Positions 37,535 through 47,569 of a stretch of 64,000 nt of DNA are shown here, in pieces. The notes under the pieces were generated by a model. That model searched no databases. It was not told the origin of the DNA and worked only from the letters and a program-made list of their open reading frames with translations. How positions within the stretch are numbered: the first letter of the stretch is position 1; each line of letters begins with the position of its first letter. Origin of the DNA: Aureimonas altamirensis (GTDB lineage Bacteria; Pseudomonadota; Alphaproteobacteria; Rhizobiales; Rhizobiaceae). A program made the translations under genes and the position numbers. The stretch is taken from assembly GCF_001463885.1 (NCBI RefSeq), contig NZ_BBWQ01000025.1, forward strand, positions 105,100-169,099. Direction: 5' to 3'.

Positions 37535-39223
37535 ATGGCTGCGGAACTGGTTGACGACCCACGGTTAGCAGGTCTTGCGCTGAGAGAGGCGTGGCGCCGT
37601 GTGCGGCGCGTGGCGCGCGCGCCCTGGCTGTCCATTCTGCCGGGCATGGGCCCGGACCGCATCCTGGCGGTGCCGCGCGAATTTCGTCACGGCGACATGG
37701 CGACCGCCGAAACCATCTATGCCGGCGATTTCCATCTGGCGGGACATCGGGTGGAGATCACCGACACGTCGCCCTTCGAGCGGCGCGATGCCCCCCTGGC
37801 CTGGCAGGCCGAGCTTTATGGCTTCTCGTGGCTGCGCCACCTTTCGGAAATGCAGGACGCCCTGGCAGCGGAAAACGCGCGCGCCCTCGTCGACGATTTC
37901 ATGGGCCTGCCCCGGCGGCGGCGGTCGCCCGTCAGCTCCGCACCCGAGGTGATGGCGCGCCGGGTGATTTCCTTCCTGACCCATTGCCCGATCGTCATGG
38001 CGCAGGGCAAGGACGAGTTCCGTGGACGGTTCCTGGACCTCATCGCGGCCGAAGCGCGCTATTTGCGGCGCATCGCGCCGGAGGTCACCGACGGCATGCC
38101 GCGCCTGATGGTGCGCATCGCGCTGGCCTATGCCGCGCTCTGCGTCCCGGCCCACGCCCATCAAATGAAGACCGCGGCGCAGAACGTCTCCGACGAGCTG
38201 GATCGCCAGATCTTTCCCGATGGCGGACATGTCTCGCGTAACCCCGAAACCATCGTCGAGATCCTGTCACTTCTTCTGCCGCTGCGGCAGTTGTTTTCGC
38301 AACGCCAGCAGCCGGTGCCGCGCAGCCTGCTTGCGGCGATCGACCGGATGCTGCCCGCATTGCGCTTCTTCCGGCATGCCGATGGCGCGCTCGCCTTGTT
38401 CAACGGGGCGACGTCCGGCAGCCAGGCACTGATGCTGGCGCTTCTGCGGTTCGACGAGACATTGGGCGAGCCGGTTTCCCACATGCGGCAGACCGGTTAT
38501 CACCGGCTGGCGCAGGCCAACTGCACCTTGATCGCCGATACCGGCATCGCGCCCGAAGGCGCATTGTCGGTCGATGCCCATGCCGGTACGCTGGCCTTCG
38601 AGTTTTCCTCCGGCGCACGACGCCTGATCGTCAATTGCGGCGCGCCACCGAAGGCCGAGGCCGTCTGGCGGCGGCTGGCACGCAGCACGGCGGCCCATTC
38701 GACGCTGACGGTCGCCGACCATTCGTCGTCGCGCTTCGCGCGGTCGCGGCTGATCGACCGCTTCCTGGGAAGCCCGCTGGTATCGGGCCCCACCAAAGTG
38801 GTCGCCGAGCGGCAGGAAAAGGCCGACGGCCTGCATCTTTCCATGGCGCATGATGGATACCGCGCAAATTTCGGACTGGTTCACGAGCGGGATCTGTTCC
38901 TCTCGCGCGATGGCCGCTTGGTGGAGGGGTGGGACCGCCTGTTCCGCTCCAATCGCCCGGCCCGTGGCCGCGCCGGAAACGCGGTTGCCGAAACGCATGT
39001 CCGTTTCCATCTCCACCCGGATGTGGAAGCCGAGATCGCCGGCAGCGGCATTCGCCTGTTTGCCGGTGGCGAAGTCTGGTGGTTCTTTGCCGATGGCGCA
39101 CCTGCGCTCGAGGAGTCGATCTTCTTTGCCGATCCACGCGGTGCCCGGCGCACACGCCAGATCGTCCTGACCTTCGGCGAAAACCAATCCGAGCTTCATT
39201 GGCGTCTCGAACGACGGATGTGA
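37535..39223 (+). CDS. Heparinase II/III family protein
   Basis: A 562-aa protein. The N-terminal alpha/alpha-toroid part contains EIYAGDF-type residues TIYAGDFHLAGHRVE and YGFSWLRHLSEM. The C-terminal beta-sandwich carries HSTLTVADHSSSRF, VSGPTKVVAERQEK and LHLSMAHDGYRANFGLVHER. This pattern matches alphaproteobacterial members of the polysaccharide lyase-like heparinase II/III family. No signal peptide is visible. It lies between rsmB and purH as in many Rhizobiales; the substrate is unknown, possibly a cell-envelope polymer. The start MAAELVDD follows GGGGAG. Confidence 0.85.
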   Translation: MAAELVDDPRLAGLALREAWRRVRRVARAPWLSILPGMGPDRILAVPREFRHGDMATAETIYAGDFHLAGHRVEITDTSPFERRDAPLAWQAELYGFSWLRHLSEMQDALAAENARALVDDFMGLPRRRRSPVSSAPEVMARRVISFLTHCPIVMAQGKDEFRGRFLDLIAAEARYLRRIAPEVTDGMPRLMVRIALAYAALCVPAHAHQMKTAAQNVSDELDRQIFPDGGHVSRNPETIVEILSLLLPLRQLFSQRQQPVPRSLLAAIDRMLPALRFFRHADGALALFNGATSGSQALMLALLRFDETLGEPVSHMRQTGYHRLAQANCTLIADTGIAPEGALSVDAHAGTLAFEFSSGARRLIVNCGAPPKAEAVWRRLARSTAAHSTLTVADHSSSRFARSRLIDRFLGSPLVSGPTKVVAERQEKADGLHLSMAHDGYRANFGLVHERDLFLSRDGRLVEGWDRLFRSNRPARGRAGNAVAETHVRFHLHPDVEAEIAGSGIRLFAGGEVWWFFADGAPALEESIFFADPRGARRTRQIVLTFGENQSELHWRLERRM

Positions 39224-39294
39224 TCGGGCAGAGGCAGCCGGACGGCGTGTGCGCCCTATATCCGGGGCGACCCTCCAAACACCGGGATATCGCC

Positions 39295-39453
39295 ATGGCC
39301 GCTTCAGCAACTCGTCTTCCATTGGCCGCATTGGCCGCATGCCTGGCCCTCAGCGGTTGCGGCATGAGCCGCGCTGTAACGGTTGCGCCCCAGACGATGG
39401 ACGATCTGGCGCGCCAGACCGAGCCGTTCCGTGCCGGCCGCGCGGCCGAATGA
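39295..39453 (+). CDS. Small predicted lipoprotein, function unknown
   Basis: A 52-aa protein. MAASATRLPLAALAACLA is a hydrophobic signal that leads to the lipobox LSGC at Cys24. After cleavage only about 29 residues remain (GMSRAVTVAPQTMDDLARQT and on). It follows the heparinase-like gene by 71 bp and precedes purH by 131 bp. I do not recognise the family. Confidence 0.55.
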   Translation: MAASATRLPLAALAACLALSGCGMSRAVTVAPQTMDDLARQTEPFRAGRAAE

Positions 39454-39584
39454 CCTGCATTCGACACCACCGGACGATTTAACTCTTCGGCAAAATGCCC
39501 TATCACCCCGGCTCGAAGGCGGGCGCTGCCCGCATGTGAGCTATCCCGCGCGCCCTACCGGACAGAAAGCGCGCCGAGCCGGAG

Positions 39585-41204
39585 ATGATGATGGCCATTG
39601 CTGCAAACACCTATCCTGCCCCGGACCGACTTCCGATCCGGCGCGCCCTTCTGTCCGTCTTCGACAAGACCGGCATCGAGGAGCTGGCGCGTTTCCTGGC
39701 CGGGCAGGGCGTCGAACTGTTGTCGACGGGCGGGACGGCGCGTGCGCTGACCGCGCTTGGCCTGACCGTCAAGGACGTGTCCGAGATCACGGGCTTTCCG
39801 GAAATCATGGACGGGCGTGTGAAGACGCTGCATCCGAGCGTGCATGGCGGCCTTCTGGGCATTCGCGCCGACCCCACCCATGCCGAGGCGATGCAGGCCC
39901 ACGGCATCGGCGGCATCGATCTTCTGGTGGTCAACCTCTATCCGTTCGAGGAGACGGTCGCGTCCGGGGCGGATGCAGCCGCCATCGTCGAGAATATCGA
40001 CATCGGCGGACCCGCGATGATCCGCGCCGGTGCGAAGAACCATCCCTATGTCACCGTCATGACCGATCCCGCCGACTATGCGGCGCTCATGGACACCATG
40101 GTGGCAGGCGGTGGGCAGACCGACCTGGAGCTTCGGCGCAAATTGGCCGGCAAGGCGTTCGCGCTGACGGCAGGTTACGACGCAGCCGTATCGAACTGGT
40201 TTGCGGCGGCAGGGCAGGATACGGCGCCGAAGCGGCGCAGCTTTGCCGGAACGCTGGCCAGCACCCTGCGCTACGGCGAAAACCCGCATCAGCACGCCAG
40301 CTTCTACCATACGTCCGAAATACGCGCCGGCGTCGCAACCGCGCGGCAGGTGCAGGGCAAGGAACTGTCCTACAACAATCTCAACGATACGGACGCCGCC
40401 TTCGAGCTGGTTGCCGAGTTCGATCCGGCACGGGCCGCCGCGGTCGCCATCATCAAGCATGCCAACCCCTGCGGCGTGGCCGAGGGCGAAACCCTGCTGG
40501 ATGCGTATCGGCGTGCCTATGCCTGCGATACGGTGTCCGCCTTCGGCGGGATCGTCGCGCTCAACCGCCGTCTCGACGCCGCAACGGCCGGTGAGATCAC
40601 CAAGATCTTCACCGAAGTCATCATCGCGCCGGGCGCCGACGATGAAGCGATGCAGATCATTGCGGCAAAGAAGAATTTGCGTCTGCTTCTGACCGAGGGC
40701 CTGCCCGATCCGCGCATGCCGGGTCTGATGGTCAAGTCGGTTGCCGGAGGCCTGCTGGTCCAGAGCCGCGACAACGGCAATGTCGACGATGTAACCTTGA
40801 AGGTGGTGACGCAGCGCCAGCCCACCGCCGAAGAGATGGCTGACCTGAAATTCGCCTTCCGCGTTGCCAAGCACGTGAAGTCGAATGCCATCGTCTACGC
40901 GAAGGACCTGGCAACGGTCGGCATCGGCGCCGGGCAGATGAGCCGCGTGGATTCGGCGCGGATCGCCGCGCGCAAGGCCGAGGACGCAGCCGAGGCAGCC
41001 GGCGGCCCCGTGTTGACCAGGGGCTCGGTTGTAGCGTCCGATGCGTTCTTCCCCTTTGCCGATGGTCTTCTGTCGGCTGTCGCGGCCGGCGCCACCGCCG
41101 TCATCCAGCCCGGCGGCTCGATGCGGGACGAGGACGTCATCAAGGCGGCGGACGAGAACGGCCTTGCCATGGTGTTCACCGGAATGCGTCACTTCCGCCA
41201 CTGA
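39585..41204 (+). CDS. purH: Bifunctional AICAR transformylase/IMP cyclohydrolase
   Basis: Cytosolic enzyme of 539 aa catalysing the last two steps of IMP synthesis. The N-terminal cyclohydrolase (MGS fold) includes [26 protein letters not shown] and [16 protein letters not shown]. The C-terminal transformylase includes [28 protein letters not shown] (catalytic Lys-His) and [10 protein letters not shown]. It ends in [16 protein letters not shown]. The start lies after CCGGAGATG; any of the first Met codons could be used. A bidirectional terminator follows. Confidence 0.97.
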   Translation: MMMAIAANTYPAPDRLPIRRALLSVFDKTGIEELARFLAGQGVELLSTGGTARALTALGLTVKDVSEITGFPEIMDGRVKTLHPSVHGGLLGIRADPTHAEAMQAHGIGGIDLLVVNLYPFEETVASGADAAAIVENIDIGGPAMIRAGAKNHPYVTVMTDPADYAALMDTMVAGGGQTDLELRRKLAGKAFALTAGYDAAVSNWFAAAGQDTAPKRRSFAGTLASTLRYGENPHQHASFYHTSEIRAGVATARQVQGKELSYNNLNDTDAAFELVAEFDPARAAAVAIIKHANPCGVAEGETLLDAYRRAYACDTVSAFGGIVALNRRLDAATAGEITKIFTEVIIAPGADDEAMQIIAAKKNLRLLLTEGLPDPRMPGLMVKSVAGGLLVQSRDNGNVDDVTLKVVTQRQPTAEEMADLKFAFRVAKHVKSNAIVYAKDLATVGIGAGQMSRVDSARIAARKAEDAAEAAGGPVLTRGSVVASDAFFPFADGLLSAVAAGATAVIQPGGSMRDEDVIKAADENGLAMVFTGMRHFRH

Positions 41205-41228
41205 TTGCGGGCAAGCGCGCATCATAAA

Positions 41229-41261
41229 AAAGGGGCGCGCCCCGGCATGGCGCGCCCCTTT
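41229..41261. terminator. Bidirectional terminator between purH and gdhB
   Basis: A 13-bp perfect stem (41229-41241 with 41249-41261) and 7-base loop, with T-runs on both strands. It can end both convergent genes. Confidence 0.9.
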
Positions 41262-41281
41262 CTTTTTGTCTGTCGATGGTC

Positions 41282-44200
41282 TCAGCCTGCAAGGTCCATC
41301 AGCAGGCCCGCCGCCAGCGTCAGCCGCGCAACCGAAGTCTCGCCGCTGCCCACGAGTTCGCTGATGCGATCCGCGATCCGGTCGATCTTCTCGCCCTCTT
41401 CGGCGGCCCAGGCGGCAACCGGGTCGTCGCTCTGGCCGAAGCGCGTCAGGACATCGGTGGTCAGTCTGCGACGCGCATTCGATATCTGGCTGCCGGCACG
41501 CTCCAGGGTCAGGGTCTCGAAATAGTCCTGCGGCCGGATGCCCATGATCGCCGTCTCCAGCCGGCCGATGCGCAGACGCTTCGTCATCTGGAAATAGGCG
41601 GACAGGACCGCATCGCCCGGCTTGCCCGTTTCACGTGAAACGCGGGCGGCGTCCGGGATCAGGCCGATCAGCGGCAGCAGCGCTACCTCGTGGGCCAGAG
41701 GCTCGGGGATTTCCTTGTCCAGCAGTGCCTGCAGGCGGGCCGCATACTTTTCCCGTGCGCGGTCACTGGCAAGCTCCAGCAGCTTCGGCTTCATGGTGGA
41801 TTGCATGCGCTGCAAGGCCGCAACGGCAACCGAGGTTTCCGTTTCCGGAGGCATGTTGCGCACCAGCCATGCGGTCACGATCTGCAAGGTCAGCGTCACC
41901 ATGCGATACAGGTCGTTCTGCACGGAACCGGGCAGCTTGTTGTCCTGTGCGTCGATCCGGGAGATCAGCGCAGCCATGTCGAGGCCGTCATAGGCGACGA
42001 CGAAGGCGCGCGTCACCTGTGCGGACGTCGCCCCCGTCGCGTCGCTCATCGCCGTCGGGAAGCAGGGTCCGAGACGGTTGGCGAGCGCGTTGGCAAGATC
42101 GGTTGCGATGATCTCGCGGCGCAGCCTGTGGCTTTCGATGTCGCCGCGATGGCTGTCACGCATGGCAGGCGGGAAATAGGCGAACAGCCGTTCCTCCAGA
42201 TACGGGTCGTCCGGCAGCGGGCTGGCGATGAGCTGGTCGAAGAGATCGATCTTCGCATAGGCAAGCAGGACGGCCAGTTCCGGCCGCGTCAGCCCACGGC
42301 CGGCTGCCTTGAAATCGGCCAGCTCGCGGTCGGTCGGCAGATATTCCACCGCCCTGTCCAACCGCTTCTCGCCTTCCAGGCGCGCCATCAGGCGGCCTTG
42401 CAGCGGCAGCCTGTCGGCCCCGGCGATCTGCTCCAGGGACAGAGCGAGCGTCTGCTCGTAATTGTTGGCCAGAACGAGGTCGGCCACATCCGGCGTCATG
42501 CGGGCCAGCAAGCTATTGCGGTCGGGCCGCGCCAGTCGCCCCTCCGCCATGGCGCTTTTCAGCGCGATCTTGATGTTCACCTCCACGTCGGAGGTGTTGA
42601 CGCCGGCGGAATTGTCGATGGCGTCGGTATTGATGCGGCCGCCGCGCAAGGCGTATTCGATGCGGCCGCGCTGGGTAACGCCGAGATTGGCGCCTTCGCC
42701 CACGACGGCGGCCCGTACCTCGCGCCCCGTAACGCGCACGCTGTCATTGGCCTTGTCGCCGACATCCGCGGCGGTTTCCGCATCGGCGCGAATGTAGGTT
42801 CCGATGCCACCGAACCACAGAAGGTCCACCGGAGCCCTGAGGATGGCGGAGATAACCTCTGAGGGCGTACCGGTGCGCTTGTCCCAGCCGATGGCCTCAG
42901 CGGCCGCGTCGGACAGGGTTATGCGTTTCTCGCGCCGCGAGAAGACGCCGCCGCCGGCCGAGATCAGGCTTTGATCGTAATCGGCCCAGCTCGACCGCGC
43001 TTTCTGAAACAGCCGCTGGCGCTCGGCAAAGGATGCGGCGGCGTCCGGTGACGGATCGATGAAGATGTCGCGATGGTCGAAGGCGGCGATAAGGCGTGTG
43101 GCCGGCGAGAGCAGCATGCCGTTGCCGAACACGTCGCCCGACATGTCGCCGCAGCCCGCCGCCGTGAAGGGCGTTGTCTGGATATCGTGATCCATCTCGC
43201 GGAAATGGCGTTTCACCGCCTCCCACGCGCCGCGCGCCGTGATGCCCATTGCCTTGTGGTCGTAGCCGGCCGACCCGCCGGAGGCGAAGGCGTCGTCCAG
43301 CCAGAAGCCGTCGGCCATGGCGATGGCGTTCGCCGTATCGGAGAATGTCGCCGTGCCCTTGTCGGCGGCCACGACGAAATAGGGGTCCTGGGCATCGTGG
43401 CGAACAAGGTTCGCCGGGGTGACGGTACCTTCGGGCGTGACGGTATCGGTGACCGACAACAGCGAAGCGATGAACACCACATAGGCCGACCGGCCGGCCT
43501 CGAACCAGGCTTCGCGCTGGGCGGGATCGGGCAGCCTCTTGGGGTAGAACCCGCCTTTCGCCCCGACAGGCACGATCACAGCATTCTTGACCTGCTGCGC
43601 CTTCACCAGCCCCAGAACCTCGGTGCGGTAGTCCTGGCTGCGATCCGACCAGCGCAGGCCGCCACGTGCCACCTTGCCAAAGCGCAGATGGACGCCTTCG
43701 ACCCGCGCGTCGAACACGAAGATTTCGGCAAAGGGAACGGGTTGCGGCAACCCTTCGATGCGGTGCGGATCGAACTTGAAGGCCAAAGCCGGCTCGACAT
43801 GGCCGGGTACCGAGTCGGGGGCGGCCGAGACGTCCGTAACGCTGAAATAGTTGGTCCGAAGCGTCGCCAGCACGATGGTGACGAAGCGTTGCAGCACGCG
43901 GTCGTCTTCGAGCGCATCGACCTTGTCGAGGGCGGCGCGCAGATCGGCAAGGATCGCGCCGCATCCGCGCTGGCTGGCGGCCTTGGCAAGAAGGTCGGCC
44001 TCCGGCTCGGCGCTGTCGGGCACGCGCGGCAGCGTTGGATCGAAGGAGCGGGCGAAGAGATCGAACAGTAGCGCGGCGATCCTTGGATAGCGCACCAGCG
44101 TATCGGCGATGAATTCCTGCGAGAAGGGCAGGCCGGTCTGCCGCATGTAGCGGGCATAGGCTCGCAGGACGTTGGCTTGTCGCCATTCCAGCCCGGCTTC

Positions 44201-46156
44201 TAGAACCAGCCGGTTGAAGCCGTCATTTTCGATGCGGCTGTCGGAAACCGCCTGGAACAGCGCCTCCAGCGACAGGCCGCCATCGATCAGCTCGATCGTG
44301 CCGCCATTGCGGCGGGTGAGGTCCATATCGTGGATATGCACCAGAAGCCCGTCCGGCCGGTGCACGGTGAAGCTGCGCTCGGACAGGGCCGAGAGGCCCA
44401 TGTTCTCAAGCACGGGCACGCGCGTGGACAAGGGCAGCGTGTCGCCGAGCGTATAGAGCTTGAGCCGGACGATGTGGTCGGCATCGCCGTCCAGACGGTA
44501 GAAGTCGATTGTGAAGGGCGATGCCTCGGACAATGCGGCAATGCGTGTGAGGTCGCGCGCGGCATCTTCCGCCGATGTCACCTCGCGGTACCCGTCCGGC
44601 AGTGCCGTCAGCAGCGTCCGGTAGTCGCCCGCCCGGCCGGTACTGGCCAGCGCCGTCTCGACATCAGCGGCCCAATCGCGGGAGAGCTGGGCGATCTGGG
44701 CTTCCAAGGCCTCGACATCGGGGCGCGGGATGACGCCTTCCCGGCCTGAGCGGCCGATGATGAAGTGTACCGATGTCAGCGGACCATCCGAAATCGAAGG
44801 ATAGAAGGCCGAGACATGGCCCTCATAGACCTGTGCCAGCAACTGCCCAACCGCTTCGCGCAGGCGGGTATCGTATCGCTGGCGCGGCAGGAAGACGATG
44901 GCCGAGACGAACCGGTCGAACGGGTCGATGCGCGGCAGCAGACGGACGCGCGGGCGCTCGCCCAACTCCATCATGATGCCGACGAAGTTTTCCAGCGTGT
45001 CCACGTCGATCTGGAAGAGTTCGTCGCGCGGATAGGTCTCCAATATGTTCAGGAGCGCCTTGGCCGAATGCGAATGCGGGCGGAAGTCGAAGCGCCTGAT
45101 GACACGCTCGGCCTTCTGCCGGATGAAGGGTATGGTTCGGATCGACTGCGTGTAGGCGCTTGACGTGAACAGACCCACGATCCGCATTTCGCCGACGATG
45201 CGGCCGTCCCGGTCGAACTCCTTGACCCCGACATAATCCATGTAAACGCGGCGGTGGACCAGCGATCGCGTATTGGCCTTGGCAACCAGAAGCGGGTTCG
45301 CTTCATCCAGAAAGGCGTGCATTTCCGGGCTCGTCACCTGGGCCGTACGCTCTTTGCGCAGAACCCGTACGTCCCGATCCCGCAGAATGCCCAGTTCCGA
45401 GCCTTCGACGCGGGACATGGTTTCACCCTCCGCATCGCGGTGGTAGGTGAATTCCCGAATGCCGAAGAAGCTGAAATTGTTGTCGAGCAGCCACTCGAGC
45501 AGCCTGACGGCCTCCTCGGCGGTCGCCTTGTCTTCGTGGTTGTCGATCTGGTCTGCCCGCGCCTGCAGTTCCACCGCCGCATGGCGCACGCGGGCCAGCA
45601 TCGCATCGAAGTCGCTGTTGACGACGAGAACCTGGTTCAGGATCGCTTCGAGCCGGTCCTTGAGCCCGGTGATGGATGCAGCTTCCAGCGGTATTTCCAG
45701 CGCGAACTGGATCAGGCTGACGCGGGAATCCTGGTCGCTTGCCGCTTCTGGTCGCGACGCCTCGAACGAAATGATCCGGCCCTCGCCATTGCGATGAATG
45801 TCCAGGATCGGATGCGAGATGTAGTGGATGGCCGGGACCGAATCCGCCACCTCGGCGACGGCACTGTCGAAGAGGAACGGCCGGTCGTCGTTGACGAGTG
45901 TGATCAGGAGCAGCTTGCGCCCATCGAGAACGAACTCGTCCGGCTGTTCGGTGACCACCAGCGGCCTGCCCGAGCGATGCGCGTCGAGCGCGGCGAAGGC
46001 CCGTTCCGCGGAGATGGCGAGGGCCTTGGCCGAAAAGGCACCGAGATCCTCTGCGGGTGGACGCGAAAGCAGCATCGGAACCAGCCGCCTTGCGGGCCCC
46101 TCCGGAGTCTCTCTCAGGACATCCTCGATTATCCGGGCCTTCTGGGAAGTGATCAT
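41282..46156 (-). CDS. gdhB: NAD-specific glutamate dehydrogenase, large (~180 kDa) type
   Basis: Cytosolic enzyme of 1624 aa deaminating glutamate to 2-oxoglutarate with NAD. The N-terminal half (to about residue 700) carries regulatory ACT-like segments. The catalytic domain has FGKVARGGLRWSDR, VIVPVGAKGGFYPK and DKGTATFSDTANAIA. The coenzyme domain follows with DMSGDVFGNGMLLS and GWDKRTGTPSEVISAIL, then a C-terminal helical domain. Length and motifs match the large alphaproteobacterial GDH. A parS site is embedded near its 3' end, encoding RVSRETG. It links glutamate to the TCA cluster further right. Confidence 0.96.
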   Translation of the reverse strand: MITSQKARIIEDVLRETPEGPARRLVPMLLSRPPAEDLGAFSAKALAISAERAFAALDAHRSGRPLVVTEQPDEFVLDGRKLLLITLVNDDRPFLFDSAVAEVADSVPAIHYISHPILDIHRNGEGRIISFEASRPEAASDQDSRVSLIQFALEIPLEAASITGLKDRLEAILNQVLVVNSDFDAMLARVRHAAVELQARADQIDNHEDKATAEEAVRLLEWLLDNNFSFFGIREFTYHRDAEGETMSRVEGSELGILRDRDVRVLRKERTAQVTSPEMHAFLDEANPLLVAKANTRSLVHRRVYMDYVGVKEFDRDGRIVGEMRIVGLFTSSAYTQSIRTIPFIRQKAERVIRRFDFRPHSHSAKALLNILETYPRDELFQIDVDTLENFVGIMMELGERPRVRLLPRIDPFDRFVSAIVFLPRQRYDTRLREAVGQLLAQVYEGHVSAFYPSISDGPLTSVHFIIGRSGREGVIPRPDVEALEAQIAQLSRDWAADVETALASTGRAGDYRTLLTALPDGYREVTSAEDAARDLTRIAALSEASPFTIDFYRLDGDADHIVRLKLYTLGDTLPLSTRVPVLENMGLSALSERSFTVHRPDGLLVHIHDMDLTRRNGGTIELIDGGLSLEALFQAVSDSRIENDGFNRLVLEAGLEWRQANVLRAYARYMRQTGLPFSQEFIADTLVRYPRIAALLFDLFARSFDPTLPRVPDSAEPEADLLAKAASQRGCGAILADLRAALDKVDALEDDRVLQRFVTIVLATLRTNYFSVTDVSAAPDSVPGHVEPALAFKFDPHRIEGLPQPVPFAEIFVFDARVEGVHLRFGKVARGGLRWSDRSQDYRTEVLGLVKAQQVKNAVIVPVGAKGGFYPKRLPDPAQREAWFEAGRSAYVVFIASLLSVTDTVTPEGTVTPANLVRHDAQDPYFVVAADKGTATFSDTANAIAMADGFWLDDAFASGGSAGYDHKAMGITARGAWEAVKRHFREMDHDIQTTPFTAAGCGDMSGDVFGNGMLLSPATRLIAAFDHRDIFIDPSPDAAASFAERQRLFQKARSSWADYDQSLISAGGGVFSRREKRITLSDAAAEAIGWDKRTGTPSEVISAILRAPVDLLWFGGIGTYIRADAETAADVGDKANDSVRVTGREVRAAVVGEGANLGVTQRGRIEYALRGGRINTDAIDNSAGVNTSDVEVNIKIALKSAMAEGRLARPDRNSLLARMTPDVADLVLANNYEQTLALSLEQIAGADRLPLQGRLMARLEGEKRLDRAVEYLPTDRELADFKAAGRGLTRPELAVLLAYAKIDLFDQLIASPLPDDPYLEERLFAYFPPAMRDSHRGDIESHRLRREIIATDLANALANRLGPCFPTAMSDATGATSAQVTRAFVVAYDGLDMAALISRIDAQDNKLPGSVQNDLYRMVTLTLQIVTAWLVRNMPPETETSVAVAALQRMQSTMKPKLLELASDRAREKYAARLQALLDKEIPEPLAHEVALLPLIGLIPDAARVSRETGKPGDAVLSAYFQMTKRLRIGRLETAIMGIRPQDYFETLTLERAGSQISNARRRLTTDVLTRFGQSDDPVAAWAAEEGEKIDRIADRISELVGSGETSVARLTLAAGLLMDLAG
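41627..41642. other. parS site 6 (ParB-binding), inside gdhB
   Basis: CGTTTCACGTGAAACG is a perfect 16-base palindrome and matches the consensus at 14 of 16 positions. It lies inside gdhB and encodes VSRET there, about 15.4 kb right of the probable origin. Confidence 0.92.
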
Positions 46157-46317
46157 AGGTCGTTTCCGGTCATTCGTATTATTGTTTCCTCAAGCGAATT
46201 CCCATGAACGTTATGGGAATCAGCTCTTTGGGGCGGCACATACGGCGCGCGCCGGCTAAAGTCCACCGGACTGCAAGGCCATTGCCCTCGGCGGGGTTTT
46301 CGGTCAGGCTCGCGCGC

Positions 46318-46575
46318 ATGGAGAAACAGCATCCGGAAGACGAGCGCCGGCGCCAGTCCGACGCTATCCTGACCCGTGTCCGGCAGGAGACCGAGCCCCA
46401 GGCCGGAGCCGGCATCGAGCGCATCGTGCTCGACGCGCGACGGCATTTCGGCGCGGGCGACGCGGACCAGTCCGACAGGATGGAAGTGCTGGGAACGCGG
46501 ATCGGCCGGCTGGCCGGTCTGGCATTCTTCCTGTTTCTCGCCGGGTCCCTCATCGTCACCTATCTCATCCCGTGA
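46318..46575 (+). CDS. Small single-pass membrane protein, function unknown
   Basis: An 85-aa protein. The first 55 residues are charged and helical (EDERRRQSDAILTRVRQETE), followed by one C-terminal transmembrane helix (LAGLAFFLFLAGSLIVTYLI, residues 65-84). This is a tail-anchored layout with the bulk in the cytosol. The start MEKQHPEDER is supported by the charged start of the coding pattern; the longer frame adds Arg-rich sequence. It lies between gdhB (divergent) and pdxY (9 bp downstream), so it may share the pdxY transcript. No family is recognised. Confidence 0.7.
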   Translation: MEKQHPEDERRRQSDAILTRVRQETEPQAGAGIERIVLDARRHFGAGDADQSDRMEVLGTRIGRLAGLAFFLFLAGSLIVTYLIP

Positions 46576-46584
46576 CACGTCCAT

Positions 46585-47496
46585 ATGGCGCTCCGTTCGA
46601 ATCCCGAAAGCTCCGGAACCGATAAAGCTGCGGTCATCGCCGTCTCCAGCCATGTCGTCCGCGGCACCGTCGGCAACCGCGCAATGGTGTTCGCGCTCGA
46701 ATCGCTCGGGCATCCGGTATGGTCCGTTCCGACCGTGACATTGCCATGGCACCCGGGACACGGCCCTGCGACGCGGCTGGTGCCCGGGCCGGAGCAATTC
46801 TCGGCTTTCATCGAGGATCTGTGCAACTCGCCCAAGCTCGGCGAAATCGGCGCCGTGGTCACGGGCTACTTCGGCGCACCGGGCCAGGTCGAGGATATGG
46901 CGCGGCTGGTGCAGGCAGTGAAGGCACAAAGCCCGGACGCGCTTTTCGTCTGCGATCCAGTGCTGGGTGATGGCGGGCAAAGCGGGGGTGGCCGCCTCTA
47001 TCAACCGGCAGAAACGCTGGCGGCGATCCGCGAACTGCTTATTCCACTCGCCGATGTCGCGACACCCAACCGCTTCGAACTTCAATTCCTGACGGGGCTT
47101 GAGCTGAATACGAACCAGCACCTGATCGAGGCAGCAGCCACATTGGGGCCGCGTCTGGTGTTGGTTACCTCCGCTTTCGCGCTCCTGCGCGGGGGGATCG
47201 CCAACCTCCTCGTGGACGGGTTCTCTGCAACGCTGGCCGAGCATCGCCATATCGAGGGGGCGCCCAGCGGTACGGGTGACCTGACGTCGGCCGTCTTCCT
47301 TGCCCGGCTGCTTGGCGGTGCATCCCCTGAAAAGGCGCTGCAGTCCACCACGGCGGCGGTGTACGAGATCCTCGCCCGGACGACGAAGCGGGGCGCCGAC
47401 GAGTTGACCCTGGAAACCGACGCCGATGCGCTGCGCTCGCCGCTTGCGATGGTGCAGATGCGGCGTCTGGCAGGGGCGGGGGGTCGCCGCGCCTGA
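46585..47496 (+). CDS. pdxY: Pyridoxal kinase (PdxY family)
   Basis: Ribokinase-like enzyme of 303 aa that phosphorylates pyridoxal to PLP in the salvage route. VIAVSSHVVRGTVGNRA begins the fold, and VWSVPTVTLPWHPGHGP is the substrate loop. Other motifs are VCDPVLGDGGQSGGGRLY, TPNRFELQFLTG and the GAPSGTGDLTSAVFLARL anion hole with the catalytic Asp. It lies 9 bp after the small membrane protein gene. The pyridoxal-type active-site Cys of PdxK was not looked for. Confidence 0.92.
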   Translation: MALRSNPESSGTDKAAVIAVSSHVVRGTVGNRAMVFALESLGHPVWSVPTVTLPWHPGHGPATRLVPGPEQFSAFIEDLCNSPKLGEIGAVVTGYFGAPGQVEDMARLVQAVKAQSPDALFVCDPVLGDGGQSGGGRLYQPAETLAAIRELLIPLADVATPNRFELQFLTGLELNTNQHLIEAAATLGPRLVLVTSAFALLRGGIANLLVDGFSATLAEHRHIEGAPSGTGDLTSAVFLARLLGGASPEKALQSTTAAVYEILARTTKRGADELTLETDADALRSPLAMVQMRRLAGAGGRRA

Positions 47497-47569
47497 AAGC
47501 GGACGGTTGTGTTTGCGCCCGAAAAGCAGGTAGACGAAGCCGGACGCCATGCAGGGAGCAGCACCTTTC

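Noticed and set aside
39454..39584. A ZTP or purine riboswitch before purH
   Set aside because: The 131-bp gap holds only a short GC hairpin (GCGGGC-GCT-GCCCGC); no known purine-riboswitch motif was recognised.
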